64,000 nt of DNA, from NCBI GenBank assembly GCA_958367245.1, contig CATXEA010000015.1, positions 21,244-85,243 of the forward strand, given 5' to 3'. A program made the translations under genes and the position numbers. Source of the DNA: an uncultured Blautia sp. (GTDB lineage: Bacteria; Bacillota; Clostridia; Lachnospirales; Lachnospiraceae). How positions within the stretch are numbered: the stretch's first letter is position 1; every line of letters starts with the position of its first letter. The notes beneath the pieces are model-generated. The model searched no databases. It had not been told where the DNA came from and was given only the letters and a program-made list of their open reading frames with translations. Below are positions 25,645-33,189 of the stretch, piece by piece.

Positions 25645-26568
25645 ATGAAAAAAACAATGTTAGGAAAAACCAATCTTGAAATCCCCGTTATCGCCGTAGG
25701 CTGTATGCGAATTGCAGAAATGGAAACAGACCGTCTGACGGAACATATCCGTTTTTGCATCGAACATGGTCTCAATTTCTTCGACCATGCAGATATTTAC
25801 GGAGGAGGACAATGTGAATCAAGATTTGCGGAAGCATTTAAGAAAACAGGATATAAAAGAGAAGATGTAATCCTGCAGTCAAAATGTGCAATCAGACCGG
25901 GTGTTATGTATGACTTTACAAAGAAACATATTCTGGAATCTGTAGACGGCATTTTGAAACGTCTGGATACCGATTATCTGGACGTTCTTCTTCTCCATCG
26001 CCCGGATGCTCTCATGGAGCCGGAGGAAGTGGCAGAAGCCTTCGAACTTCTGGAAAAAGAAGGAAAAGTCCGCCATTTCGGAGTTTCCAATCACCGTCCC
26101 TACCAAATTGAGCTGTTAAACAAATATGTAAAACAGGAACTGTGCGCCAATCAGCTTCAGTTCAGCATCCCGTTTTCCAACATGGTAGCTGCCGGAATGG
26201 AAGCAAATATGCTGACAGACGGAGCAATCGACCGGGATGGCGGAATCCTTGATTACTGCCGTCTTAAAGACATTACCATCCAGGCATGGTCACCTTTCCA
26301 GTACGGTTTCTTCGAAGGAATTTTTCTGGGAAACAACGAGAAATACCCTGAATTAAACAAAGCTCTTGAGGAAATAAGTCAGAAATACGATACTACTCCC
26401 ACTGCCATCGCAACAGCCTGGATTCTGCGCCATCCTGCCAATATCCAGATGATAGCCGGAACCACCAACACTGAAAGAATGAGCGAAATTATAAAAGGAA
26501 GCGAAATACGGCTGGAACGTGAAGAGTGGTACCGCCTGTATCTGAGCAGCGGGCATATTCTCCCGTAA
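25645..26568 (+). CDS. Aldo/keto reductase
   Basis: 307 residues from the ATG at 25645 behind AAGGAG. It is a TIM-barrel NAD(P)H oxidoreductase: the catalytic Asp and Tyr are in FFDHADIYGGGQCE, the Lys is in ILQSKCAI, and the His-containing strand is LLLHRPDALMEPEE. The cofactor segment ends in MIAGTTNTERM. The sequence resembles the YdhF-like group acting on small carbonyls, with substrate unknown. It is divergent from the serpin gene, and the polyferredoxin gene starts 16 bases after its stop, so they probably share a transcript. Confidence 0.9.
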   Translation: MKKTMLGKTNLEIPVIAVGCMRIAEMETDRLTEHIRFCIEHGLNFFDHADIYGGGQCESRFAEAFKKTGYKREDVILQSKCAIRPGVMYDFTKKHILESVDGILKRLDTDYLDVLLLHRPDALMEPEEVAEAFELLEKEGKVRHFGVSNHRPYQIELLNKYVKQELCANQLQFSIPFSNMVAAGMEANMLTDGAIDRDGGILDYCRLKDITIQAWSPFQYGFFEGIFLGNNEKYPELNKALEEISQKYDTTPTAIATAWILRHPANIQMIAGTTNTERMSEIIKGSEIRLEREEWYRLYLSSGHILP

Positions 26569-26584
26569 TTTACGGTGAAATATA

Positions 26585-27415
26585 ATGAAATTAAAAAAAT
26601 TCATTCCGCCGCTTACTATGTGGCTTATTTTCGAAACCATAGCAGTAACTCTGTGGGTGACATTGGATAATGTATTCTACCTTTTTAATTTTTCTTATAT
26701 CGGTACATCTATTTCAGTGGGTTTAATTCTATATGGACAAAGAAAAAAATATGCCCGAAATGTCGTTCAATTTGCCGTCGGCTTATACATGCTTGTATAT
26801 CTGGGTTTTCTTTGCCGGGAAAATATGCAGATAGAGGGCTTTTGGTATTATCTGTTTCTTGGCGTATTCGAGGCTGCCACAATTCACTACATTGTTGCCA
26901 AAATCTTTGGTCCGCTGGTGTTTGGTCGCGGCTGGTGCGGATATGCCTGCTGGACTGCTATGGTCCTGGATTTACTCCCCTTCAAGACTCCGCAGGCTCC
27001 CCGTAAGCGCTGGGGATATATCCGGTATATTGTTTTTGGGGTTTCCCTTGTATTTGTCAGTATACTATTTATTTTTCAGATTCCAAACAAAGAAGAAATT
27101 ATGTGGTGGAGCTTCATCATTGGAAATATCCTTTATTATTTGATTGGAATTATTATCGCCTGTAAATGCAGAGACAACAGAGCTTTTTGCAAATACATCT
27201 GCCCTGTTACCATTTTCTTAAAACCCATGAGCTACTTCTCTCTTTTTCGGATTAAGGTTGAGAAAGAGAAATGTATCTCCTGTGGAAAATGTGAGCGGGT
27301 ATGCCCGATGGATGTGGAAGTTCCCAGCAATTCCCGAAAAAAGAGAAATGCAACTGAATGTATTTTATGTATGAAATGTATCGAAGAATGTCCCAAGGGC
27401 GCTTTGAAATTATAA
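26585..27415 (+). CDS. Membrane polyferredoxin (NapH/CcoG-like 4Fe-4S protein)
   Basis: 276 residues. About five membrane helices fill the first 200 residues. Between them are the juxtamembrane motif GRGWCGYACW and, near residue 205, CKYICPVTIF, the CxxxCP motif of NapH/NosR/YccM-type proteins. The C-terminal 50 residues hold two 4Fe-4S sets, CISCGKCERVCPMD and CILCMKCIEECPKG. Such proteins pass electrons across or along the membrane to a periplasmic or cytoplasmic partner. No obvious terminal reductase gene is adjacent, so the partner is unknown. The start at 26585 has only a weak ribosome-binding site (ACGGTGAAATATA), consistent with coupling to the reductase gene. Confidence 0.85.
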   Translation: MKLKKFIPPLTMWLIFETIAVTLWVTLDNVFYLFNFSYIGTSISVGLILYGQRKKYARNVVQFAVGLYMLVYLGFLCRENMQIEGFWYYLFLGVFEAATIHYIVAKIFGPLVFGRGWCGYACWTAMVLDLLPFKTPQAPRKRWGYIRYIVFGVSLVFVSILFIFQIPNKEEIMWWSFIIGNILYYLIGIIIACKCRDNRAFCKYICPVTIFLKPMSYFSLFRIKVEKEKCISCGKCERVCPMDVEVPSNSRKKRNATECILCMKCIEECPKGALKL

Positions 27416-27450
27416 TATAGCCGTAAGAAACGGCAAGAAAGGAAAAGAAA

Positions 27451-27489
27451 ATGATACTTTGCATTGCATCAGCTCCATGCAGAGTCTGA
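27451..27489 (+). CDS. Putative 12-residue leader peptide MILCIASAPCRV
   Basis: A 13-codon frame (ATG 27451, stop TGA 27487-27489) with AAAGGA 7 bases upstream, directly ahead of an MFS drug-exporter-type gene. Its last six codons form the left arm of the hairpin at 27473-27504. This arrangement is that of antibiotic-responsive leader peptides (erm, cat, msr/mef type). It has no basic-X-basic stall motif, so the inducing signal is open. Confidence 0.6.
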   Translation: MILCIASAPCRV

Positions 27490-27575
27490 GGAGACTGCAT
27501 GGAGGTACAGCATACTGCTGATATCCTCGGACTTTGCTTCTGGTTTGAGAAAAACTGACATGAAAAGGAGCAAAG
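27473..27575 (+). promoter_or_regulatory. Candidate translational attenuator ahead of the MFS gene
   Basis: Two stems are visible. Stem 1 pairs CTCCATGC and AGTCT (27473-27487) with AGACT and GCATGGAG (27492-27504), overlapping the leader-peptide codons. Stem 2 pairs CTTTGCTTC (27532-27540) with GGAGCAAAG (27567-27575), burying the Shine-Dalgarno AAAAGGAG of the MFS gene. TCCTC (27524-27528) can alternatively pair with GAGGA (27488-27492), which would let stem 1 opening affect the downstream fold. A ribosome stalled on the leader would disrupt stem 1. Inference, not tested by folding. Confidence 0.6.
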
Positions 27576-27577
27576 AA

Positions 27578-28870
27578 ATGAAACATATTAAAAAAAATGA
27601 ATTTATTGAGTTAAAAGATTTTTTAATTCTTTGGAGCACCCAGAGCATCTCTCAGCTCGGCAGCAGCATTACCGGTTTTGCACTGACTTTATGGCTGTAT
27701 GAAAAAACAGGCTCTGCACTGGGCACAGCGGCTCTTACCATATTCTCTTATGTACCATATGTACTGACAAGTATATTTGCCGGAGCATTGACAGACCATT
27801 TTCATAAAAAGAAGATTATGCTCGGCTGTGATGTATTCGCAGCTATATGTACCTTAATTGTTTTTGTCTTATTCCGCACTGACCGTTTGGCGGTATGGCA
27901 TTTATATGTTTTAAATATCGTTTCCGGACTAATGAATACGATACAGCAGCCGGCTTCAGAAGTTGCCATGACACTTATCATTCCTGAACACTATTATCAG
28001 CAAACAAGCGGACTCCGTTCTCTGTCAAGGTCACTGACATCCATCTTAAATCCCTTGATTGCTACGGCGCTTTACTCATTTACAGGTCTGAATGGCGTCA
28101 TAGCTGTAGATATCGGAAGCTTTGTAATTGCCTTTACTGCTTTACTGTTTTTTATCAGGATTCCGGAACAAAAAAAGCATCAAAGAGAGCCTATGCTTCC
28201 CCTTATAAAAGAAGGGCTTATTTTTCTGAAAGACCATCCGCTGATTCTGACATTGATTTTATTTATGTCAGGCGTTAATCTGGTGGCTTCCGCATTTGAT
28301 GCAGCCCTGCCCGGTTATGTACTTCCTAATCCCAGAGGCGGTTCATCTGTTTTAGGTATCGTTACCTCCTGTTCCGGCATCGCAATGATTATCGGAAGTC
28401 TGGTTGTTTCGCTCTTACCTAAACCAAAGGATCGGGTAAAAGTCATTTATCTGACCATGCTTTTTTCATTAGGTACAGAGAATTTTCTTCTGGCATTTTC
28501 CCGGGAACCTGTATTATGGTGTCTTGGACAGATTATCGGATGGGTACTTGTTCCGATTATGGATGCTAATTTGGATGTGATTCTCAGGTCTGCCATTCCG
28601 GTAGAGCTACAGGGTCGTGTTTATGCCTGCCGTAATACGCTTCAATTTTTTACCATCCCAATAGGATTGTTTTTGGGCGGATTTATGGTAGATGATGTAT
28701 GTGAACCGCTGATGAGCGTCTATGGAGATTTACCCCTTCTAAAAACGCTCTTTGGAGAGGGCAAAGGTTCCGGCGCCGCGCTTATGATGTTTATTCTCGG
28801 CATAGGCGGAATTCTGGTTTGTCTCATCGCAGGACGGAAATTAAAAAAGTATCAATATAACGAAAACTAA
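27578..28870 (+). CDS. MFS transporter, macrolide-efflux (Mef/DHA3) type
   Basis: 430 residues from the ATG at 27578, 7 bases after AAAAGGAG; a longer frame from 27464 runs through the leader region and is not used. Twelve hydrophobic helices are apparent. The start LWSTQSISQLGSSITGFALT and the loop GALTDHFHKKKIML, a variant of the MFS A-motif, are typical of the MFS_3/Mef drug-efflux group. It is expected to export a toxic compound by proton antiport. The 162-base leader has a peptide ORF and an SD-masking stem, which fits inducible resistance. The drug is unknown; it could also export a self-made or host compound. Confidence 0.85.
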   Translation: MKHIKKNEFIELKDFLILWSTQSISQLGSSITGFALTLWLYEKTGSALGTAALTIFSYVPYVLTSIFAGALTDHFHKKKIMLGCDVFAAICTLIVFVLFRTDRLAVWHLYVLNIVSGLMNTIQQPASEVAMTLIIPEHYYQQTSGLRSLSRSLTSILNPLIATALYSFTGLNGVIAVDIGSFVIAFTALLFFIRIPEQKKHQREPMLPLIKEGLIFLKDHPLILTLILFMSGVNLVASAFDAALPGYVLPNPRGGSSVLGIVTSCSGIAMIIGSLVVSLLPKPKDRVKVIYLTMLFSLGTENFLLAFSREPVLWCLGQIIGWVLVPIMDANLDVILRSAIPVELQGRVYACRNTLQFFTIPIGLFLGGFMVDDVCEPLMSVYGDLPLLKTLFGEGKGSGAALMMFILGIGGILVCLIAGRKLKKYQYNEN

Positions 28871-28901
28871 TATCCATTGAATAACTTATTCAAACACACA
28901 C

Positions 28902-28942
28902 AAATGCCCGGTTCAGGGAATCTACTTCCCACCCGGGCATTT
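28902..28942 (+). terminator. Nested hairpin after the MFS gene
   Basis: AAATGCCCGG (28902-28911) pairs with CCGGGCATTT (28933-28942) and encloses a second stem GGGAA/TTCCC (28916-28920, 28926-28930). It lies 32 bases after the stop with only a short T-run, so it is a probable, not strong, terminator. Confidence 0.6.
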
Positions 28943-28978
28943 CGTGTCTGAAATCTCATAACCATTTAGCAACCATTC

Positions 28979-29134
28979 TTAAAAATCCGCCTCAGAATAA
29001 TACCACTTATCCATGATTTTACTGGTTACGCCTTTGTTATCTCCCTCTGCTTTCCAGCTCCATGAATTATCCCCATCAGCAAGCAACTCTGTTTCAAGGT
29101 TCTGAAATGCAAGAGGAACGTCACCCGCTTTCTG
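28979..29134 (-). pseudogene. In-frame coding-like relic following the P-loop gene stop
   Basis: Immediately after the TAA of the small P-loop gene, the same frame stays open for 51 codons to a TAA at 28979-28981. The product reads like real protein (AFQNLETELLADGDNSWSWK, then DKWYYSEADF) and not random AT-rich translation, but it has no start codon or ribosome-binding site. I take it as the C-terminal relic of another gene, or the former tail of the upstream gene. No family was recognised. Confidence 0.4.
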
Positions 29135-29641
29135 TTATATTTCCACCTGATATTCCTCATCAATCCATATGTAATCATAGCCTTTTTCACAGCACATTTT
29201 CAGGTACTTTTCATTATCCTGAAGTACAGATGCTTTCGTACATCCTGAATCGTCAATACGTTTTTCTATTTCACTGGCATATTTTTTTATATCTGAAAAA
29301 TACTTTTGAATATAATTAGGGCTCATAATCAGGCAGTAATATCGGATTTCTTTCAAATATTCTTCGGAAAAATCCTTCTCCCAGTCACCGGGGATATAGC
29401 AGCCCTCAATGATAAGATTTTGCCCGTTCTCAATTGCCGTTTTTATCATCTCCCGCACAATAGGCCATAAATAACCGGTCAGTTCTTCATCATCTTCAGG
29501 AGTTAAATCTGTGTTTTTGCTTCGTATCAATCCCATCTTTAAATGATCGATTGACAAATATGGCACTTTATATTTTTCCATAAGTCTCTGAGCCAATAAG
29601 GTTTTTCCTGTGTGTGAAGCCCCTGTAATCAAGATTATCAT
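29135..29641 (-). CDS. Small P-loop NTPase/kinase-like protein
   Basis: 168 residues. Walker A is GASHTGKTLL at residues 7-16, followed by LSIDHLKMGLIRS and LIIEGCYIPGDW, the layout of zeta-toxin-like, shikimate-kinase-like and adenylate-kinase-like AAA_33 proteins. The substrate is unknown; a nucleotide or sugar kinase role is possible. The ATG at 29641 follows GGAGG. It stands alone on the minus strand between the MFS gene and the DUF4143 ATPase. The 259-base divergent gap upstream (29642-29900) is AT-rich, and I saw nothing in it except the ribosome-binding site of the next gene. Confidence 0.75.
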   Translation of the reverse strand: MIILITGASHTGKTLLAQRLMEKYKVPYLSIDHLKMGLIRSKNTDLTPEDDEELTGYLWPIVREMIKTAIENGQNLIIEGCYIPGDWEKDFSEEYLKEIRYYCLIMSPNYIQKYFSDIKKYASEIEKRIDDSGCTKASVLQDNEKYLKMCCEKGYDYIWIDEEYQVEI

Positions 29642-29900
29642 TTTCCTATCTCCTCCAAAAATCGACTATTAATCCCGACATCCTTTATTTACTCTCATTC
29701 TATCAAAAAAAAGTAAAAATTCAAGTATCAAATGCTCCCCGACTATCTTCTGAAAAGCAGCATACTGCATTCTGTATCTGTCGTTTTTTGTTTTCTCTGT
29801 ATTTTATCAGTTATAACTGAAGAAAATTATTATCATTTATTGTACTTAAGTTATAAATATGTTATTCTATATCCAATACAAGAAAGGAGGATATTCTTTT

Positions 29901-31115
29901 ATGATCAAACGAGAAATATATATGAAACGTATCCGTCCCTTTATCGGAACAGATTTAATAAAAGTTATGACCGGTATTCGCCGTTGCGGAAAATCGGTTA
30001 TGCTGGAACTAATCAAACAAGAATTGATTGAATCCGGAACAGACCCCGCTCAGTTCATTTCTATTAATTTTGAAGATATGAACTATGCCCATTTGCAAAC
30101 TGCAAAAGCGCTGCATAAAGAAATCACAAAGAAAGCCTCTGATATCAATGGCAAGGTCTACCTTTTTTTCGATGAAATCCAGGAAGTAAAGGACTGGGAA
30201 AAGTGCATTAACTCCTTCCGTGTTTCCTTAGATTGTGACATCTACATTACCGGTTCAAATGCCAAATTATTGTCAGGTGAACTTGCCACTTATCTCGGCG
30301 GACGTTATGTAGAATTTGTTATTTATCCATTTTCTTTTGCAGAATTCATAGAACTATATAAAACAGTCGCTCCCGATGAATCTATCCAGAAATGTTTTCA
30401 AAAATATCTTCTGGTTGGAGGTATGCCTTACCTTGCCAACATCCGCTACGCCGATGACCCCTCAAAACAATATCTCCACGATCTGTTCAGTTCTGTACAG
30501 TTAAAAGACATCTTAAAACGCAATAAAATTCGTGATGTAGATTTATTGGAACGCATCATTGCCTATGTAATGGCAAACGTAGGAAATACTTTTTCCGCAG
30601 CTTCTCTTGCCAGATTTTTAAAAAGCGAGCAACGTACCGTAGCTCCCGAAACACTCCTCAATTACATCAAATATTGCTGTAATGCTTATTTGTTCTATCA
30701 GGTAAAACGGGAAGATTTACAGGGCAAACAAATTCTTGCCTCCAATGAAAAATACTATATTGCAGATCACGGCATCCGTGAAGCAGTTTTTGGAGGTAAC
30801 ATGAAACAAATCAATCTTACTTTAGAAAATATTGTTTATCTGGAACTGCTCCGCCGCGGCTATGTAGTTACTGTCGGAAGAATCGGCGACAAAGAAATAG
30901 ATTTTGTCTGTCATAAACGAGATGAAAAACTTTACGTTCAGGTTACTTATCTGCTTGCTTCTGATGAGACGATTCAACGCGAATTCGGGGTATATGATAA
31001 TATTCGTGATAACTTTCCGAAATATGTTGTCTCTTTGGATGAATTCGACATGAGCCGCAATGGTATTAAACATCGCAATATCCGTGATTTTCTCTTAGCT
31101 GAGGAATGGAACTGA
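29901..31115 (+). CDS. AAA_14/DUF4143 ATPase
   Basis: 404 residues from the ATG at 29901 behind AAAGGAGG. Walker A is MTGIRRCGKSVMLEL (near residue 25), Walker B is VYLFFDEIQEV and sensor-1 is IYITGSNAKLLSGEL. The C-terminal third is DUF4143, with a restriction-endonuclease-like ending (GDKEIDFVCHKRDEKLYVQV) that carries a D-x12-13-Y/K-Q pattern reminiscent of a PD-(D/E)XK fold. These proteins are common in variable parts of gut genomes, and their function is unresolved. No fixed partner lies next to it here. Confidence 0.88.
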   Translation: MIKREIYMKRIRPFIGTDLIKVMTGIRRCGKSVMLELIKQELIESGTDPAQFISINFEDMNYAHLQTAKALHKEITKKASDINGKVYLFFDEIQEVKDWEKCINSFRVSLDCDIYITGSNAKLLSGELATYLGGRYVEFVIYPFSFAEFIELYKTVAPDESIQKCFQKYLLVGGMPYLANIRYADDPSKQYLHDLFSSVQLKDILKRNKIRDVDLLERIIAYVMANVGNTFSAASLARFLKSEQRTVAPETLLNYIKYCCNAYLFYQVKREDLQGKQILASNEKYYIADHGIREAVFGGNMKQINLTLENIVYLELLRRGYVVTVGRIGDKEIDFVCHKRDEKLYVQVTYLLASDETIQREFGVYDNIRDNFPKYVVSLDEFDMSRNGIKHRNIRDFLLAEEWN

Positions 31116-31187
31116 GCTGAGGTTATCTATCACCAAAGAATTTTATATTCTGGAAAAGGAAAGCCTATTCAAGTTCCGACTTGATCG

Positions 31188-31216
31188 TTGAATTTGGATT
31201 GATGATATGATAAAAT
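31188..31216 (+). promoter_or_regulatory. Sigma-A-type promoter of the acetyltransferase pair
   Basis: TTGAAT (31188-31193), 17 bases, TAAAAT (31211-31216), 31 bases before the first acetyltransferase start. Confidence 0.55.
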
Positions 31217-31247
31217 CATTTGATTTGAATTTGGTGGGGGAAAAGAA

Positions 31248-31772
31248 ATGTATATAGAGACTGAAAGATTAATAATTAGAGATTTACAAATTGAAGATGA
31301 GTTAGCTTATATTACAATGGCTTCTGACGGGAGCCTTAATGATTGCGGTTTTGATAAAGATTGTGGCAAATGGATATGCCATTGGATAACAGAAGCGAGA
31401 AAATTAGCATATCTTGATAATCCTCTGAAGGAGTTTTTAGCTTATACGGTTTGTTTGAAAAATGAAAATATTGTAATTGGTTCTGTTGGATGTTCTTACT
31501 ATGAAGATCTTTATGAAACAGGTATTACGTATTTTATTGGTTCACAGTACAGAAATAAAGGTTATGCAACCGAAGCAGTACAAGCATATGTAAATTATTT
31601 TTTGAGTCATTATGACGTTCCAAGATTAATCGCGACAGTGCGAGATGAGAATATATCTTCTTGGAAAGTTGTTGAAAGAATAGGATTTGTTTTAACTGAA
31701 AAGCGGATGTATAAAGATTTGAATGATGATAAAGAGGAGTTCTATCATTTTTATGAACTAAAAAAGGAATAA
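31248..31772 (+). CDS. GNAT acetyltransferase, RimJ/RimL type (first of pair)
   Basis: 174 residues. It begins MYIETERLIIRDLQIEDELA, the usual N-terminus of RimJ/RimL-like acetyltransferases, and has the acetyl-CoA loop GSQYRNKGYATEAVQAYVNY (near residue 100) and the terminal SWKVVERIGFVLTEKRMY. It may acetylate a ribosomal or other protein N-terminus, or a small molecule. Base composition is clearly more AT-rich than the flanking housekeeping genes, which suggests transfer. A second acetyltransferase gene follows about 80 bases later. Confidence 0.85.
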   Translation: MYIETERLIIRDLQIEDELAYITMASDGSLNDCGFDKDCGKWICHWITEARKLAYLDNPLKEFLAYTVCLKNENIVIGSVGCSYYEDLYETGITYFIGSQYRNKGYATEAVQAYVNYFLSHYDVPRLIATVRDENISSWKVVERIGFVLTEKRMYKDLNDDKEEFYHFYELKKE

Positions 31773-31852
31773 AGCAACAGGTATAAAGTATGAACTTTGT
31801 TCCATCATATTTTCTGGAATTGGATAATGCGAAATACGTGGAGGTGTTATTA

Positions 31853-32452
31853 ATGACGGTACCGAATACGGAATACGGAAAAATTATAGCAGAAACAGAG
31901 CGTCTTATTATCAGAGAAATGGTATCTTCTGATCTCAATGCATTGTGCAAAATATTATGCGATGAAGAAGTAATGTGTACCGCTTATGAAAGCGCGTTCA
32001 GTGTGGAAGAAGCACAAAATTGGATGAACAGGCATTTCAGAAGATATGCAGAGTATGGTTTTGGACTTTGGGCTGTTGTGTTAAAAGAAACAAACGAAAT
32101 GATTGGCCAGTGTGGATTAACCTTTCAAAGCTGGAGAGAAAGAGAACTTCTGGAAATCGGATACTTGTTTCAAAAAGCGTATTGGCACAAAGGTTATGCA
32201 ACAGAAGCGGCAATCGCATGTAAAAACTATGCTTTCACAGTTCTAAATGCAAATAGCGTATATTCGATTATCAGAGATAATCATACAGCTTCTCAAAAGG
32301 TTGCTGGTCGTAATGGAATGAGAGTTGTTGATAAGTTTACCAAAAATTTCAGGAATGTAGATATGAATTTTTTGTTGTACTGTGCAGAGAAGATACACAG
32401 GGATTATAATAGTTTCACTGGGAAAAGCACGAAAAACCCGTCCTGCACATAG
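31853..32452 (+). CDS. GNAT acetyltransferase, RimJ/RimL type (second of pair)
   Basis: 199 residues from the ATG at 31853 (MTVPNTEYGKIIAETERLII), 6 bases after GGAGGTG; an earlier ATG at 31790 lacks a site. Core motifs are TERLIIREMVSSDLNAL, LEIGYLFQKAYWHKGYATEA (acetyl-CoA loop) and the terminal NHTASQKVAGRNGMRVVDKF. Substrate unknown. It resembles its neighbour only at family level, so this is not a recent tandem copy. Like it, the gene is AT-rich. It ends 31 bases before sigK and may read into it, as no terminator separates them. Confidence 0.85.
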   Translation: MTVPNTEYGKIIAETERLIIREMVSSDLNALCKILCDEEVMCTAYESAFSVEEAQNWMNRHFRRYAEYGFGLWAVVLKETNEMIGQCGLTFQSWRERELLEIGYLFQKAYWHKGYATEAAIACKNYAFTVLNANSVYSIIRDNHTASQKVAGRNGMRVVDKFTKNFRNVDMNFLLYCAEKIHRDYNSFTGKSTKNPSCT

Positions 32453-32483
32453 ACTATATAAAACTCCTCTTTGAGGTACCATT

Positions 32484-33116
32484 TTGAGGGCATTTCTGAA
32501 ACCTTTGTCTTTATCTGAGGAGAAAGAATATCTTCTTCAATACCAGAGAGGAAGTCCGGAGGCTAAGAATATTCTGATTGAACGAAATCTCCGGCTGGTC
32601 GCACATATTGTAAAAAAATACCAGAACACGGATGAAGAACTGGACGATTTGATTTCCATAGGAACAATCGGGCTGATTAAAGCTATTTCAACCTTTGACG
32701 GGGAAAGGGCATCAAGACTTTGCACCTACGCAGCGCGCTGTATCGAAAATGAACTTCTCATGTTCTTCCGCAGTAAGAAAAAACATTCCAGAGAAGTCTC
32801 TCTTTATGAACCGATCGGAACAGATAAAGAGGGGAATGAAATCAGTCTTCTTGATGTGATTGAAAGCGCGCCTGTTGACGTTGTAGAAAACTGTACAGTC
32901 AGGGATAATACCCTTGCCGTTCTTGATGCTATGCCAAAGCTTCTTACAGAAAAAGAATATCAGGTTCTCTGCTGCCGCTACGGGCTTTTCGGAGAGGAGG
33001 AACAAACACAGCGGGAAATCGCCGAAAAGCTCTCTATCAGCCGTTCTTATGTATCCAGAATCGAGAAAAATGCCATCCAGAAGCTTCGGACTATTTTCCC
33101 GGATTATTCAACGTAA
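32484..33116 (+). CDS. sigK: RNA polymerase sporulation sigma factor, sigma-K type
   Basis: 210 residues. The start is TTG at 32484, 8 bases after GAGG; an in-frame stop at 32472-32474 excludes any longer form. Region 2 is strongly sigma-K/E-like (ILIERNLRLVAHIVKKYQNT, LDDLISIGTIGLIKAISTF, YAARCIENELLMFFRSKKKH) and region 4 ends SISRSYVSRIEKNAIQKLR. KKY and VSLYEPIGTDKEGNEISLLD favour sigma-K over sigma-E. The protein begins almost directly at the PLSLSEEKEYLL segment, so the N-terminal pro-sequence cleaved in Bacillus is missing, as in Clostridioides difficile. The gene is uninterrupted, without a skin-type insertion. It implies a late mother-cell sporulation programme. Confidence 0.9.
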   Translation: MRAFLKPLSLSEEKEYLLQYQRGSPEAKNILIERNLRLVAHIVKKYQNTDEELDDLISIGTIGLIKAISTFDGERASRLCTYAARCIENELLMFFRSKKKHSREVSLYEPIGTDKEGNEISLLDVIESAPVDVVENCTVRDNTLAVLDAMPKLLTEKEYQVLCCRYGLFGEEEQTQREIAEKLSISRSYVSRIEKNAIQKLRTIFPDYST

Positions 33117-33145
33117 CAAAAAAGCTCCCTTGCTTAAAGGGAGCT
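33115..33145 (-). terminator. Terminator of the trhP operon (minus strand)
   Basis: AGCTCCCTT (33123-33131) and AAGGGAGCT (33137-33145) form a 9-bp stem. On the minus strand it is followed by a T-run (33122-33117). It lies 45 bases after the U32 gene stop and abuts the end of the convergent sigK gene. Confidence 0.85.
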
Positions 33146-33189
33146 GTAATTCCTCCGTCACAGCTATGGGAGGACTTTCTTATATTTAT

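Noticed and set aside
29732..30031. 99-codon forward frame before the DUF4143 ATPase
   Set aside because: It runs across the ATPase start in another frame, lacks a ribosome-binding site and resembles nothing; the AAAGGAGG at 29883-29890 clearly serves the ATPase ATG at 29901.
33123..33145. Hairpin after sigK as its own terminator
   Set aside because: On the plus strand it is followed by GTAATTCC without a T-run; the T-run is only on the minus strand, so it belongs to the trhP operon.
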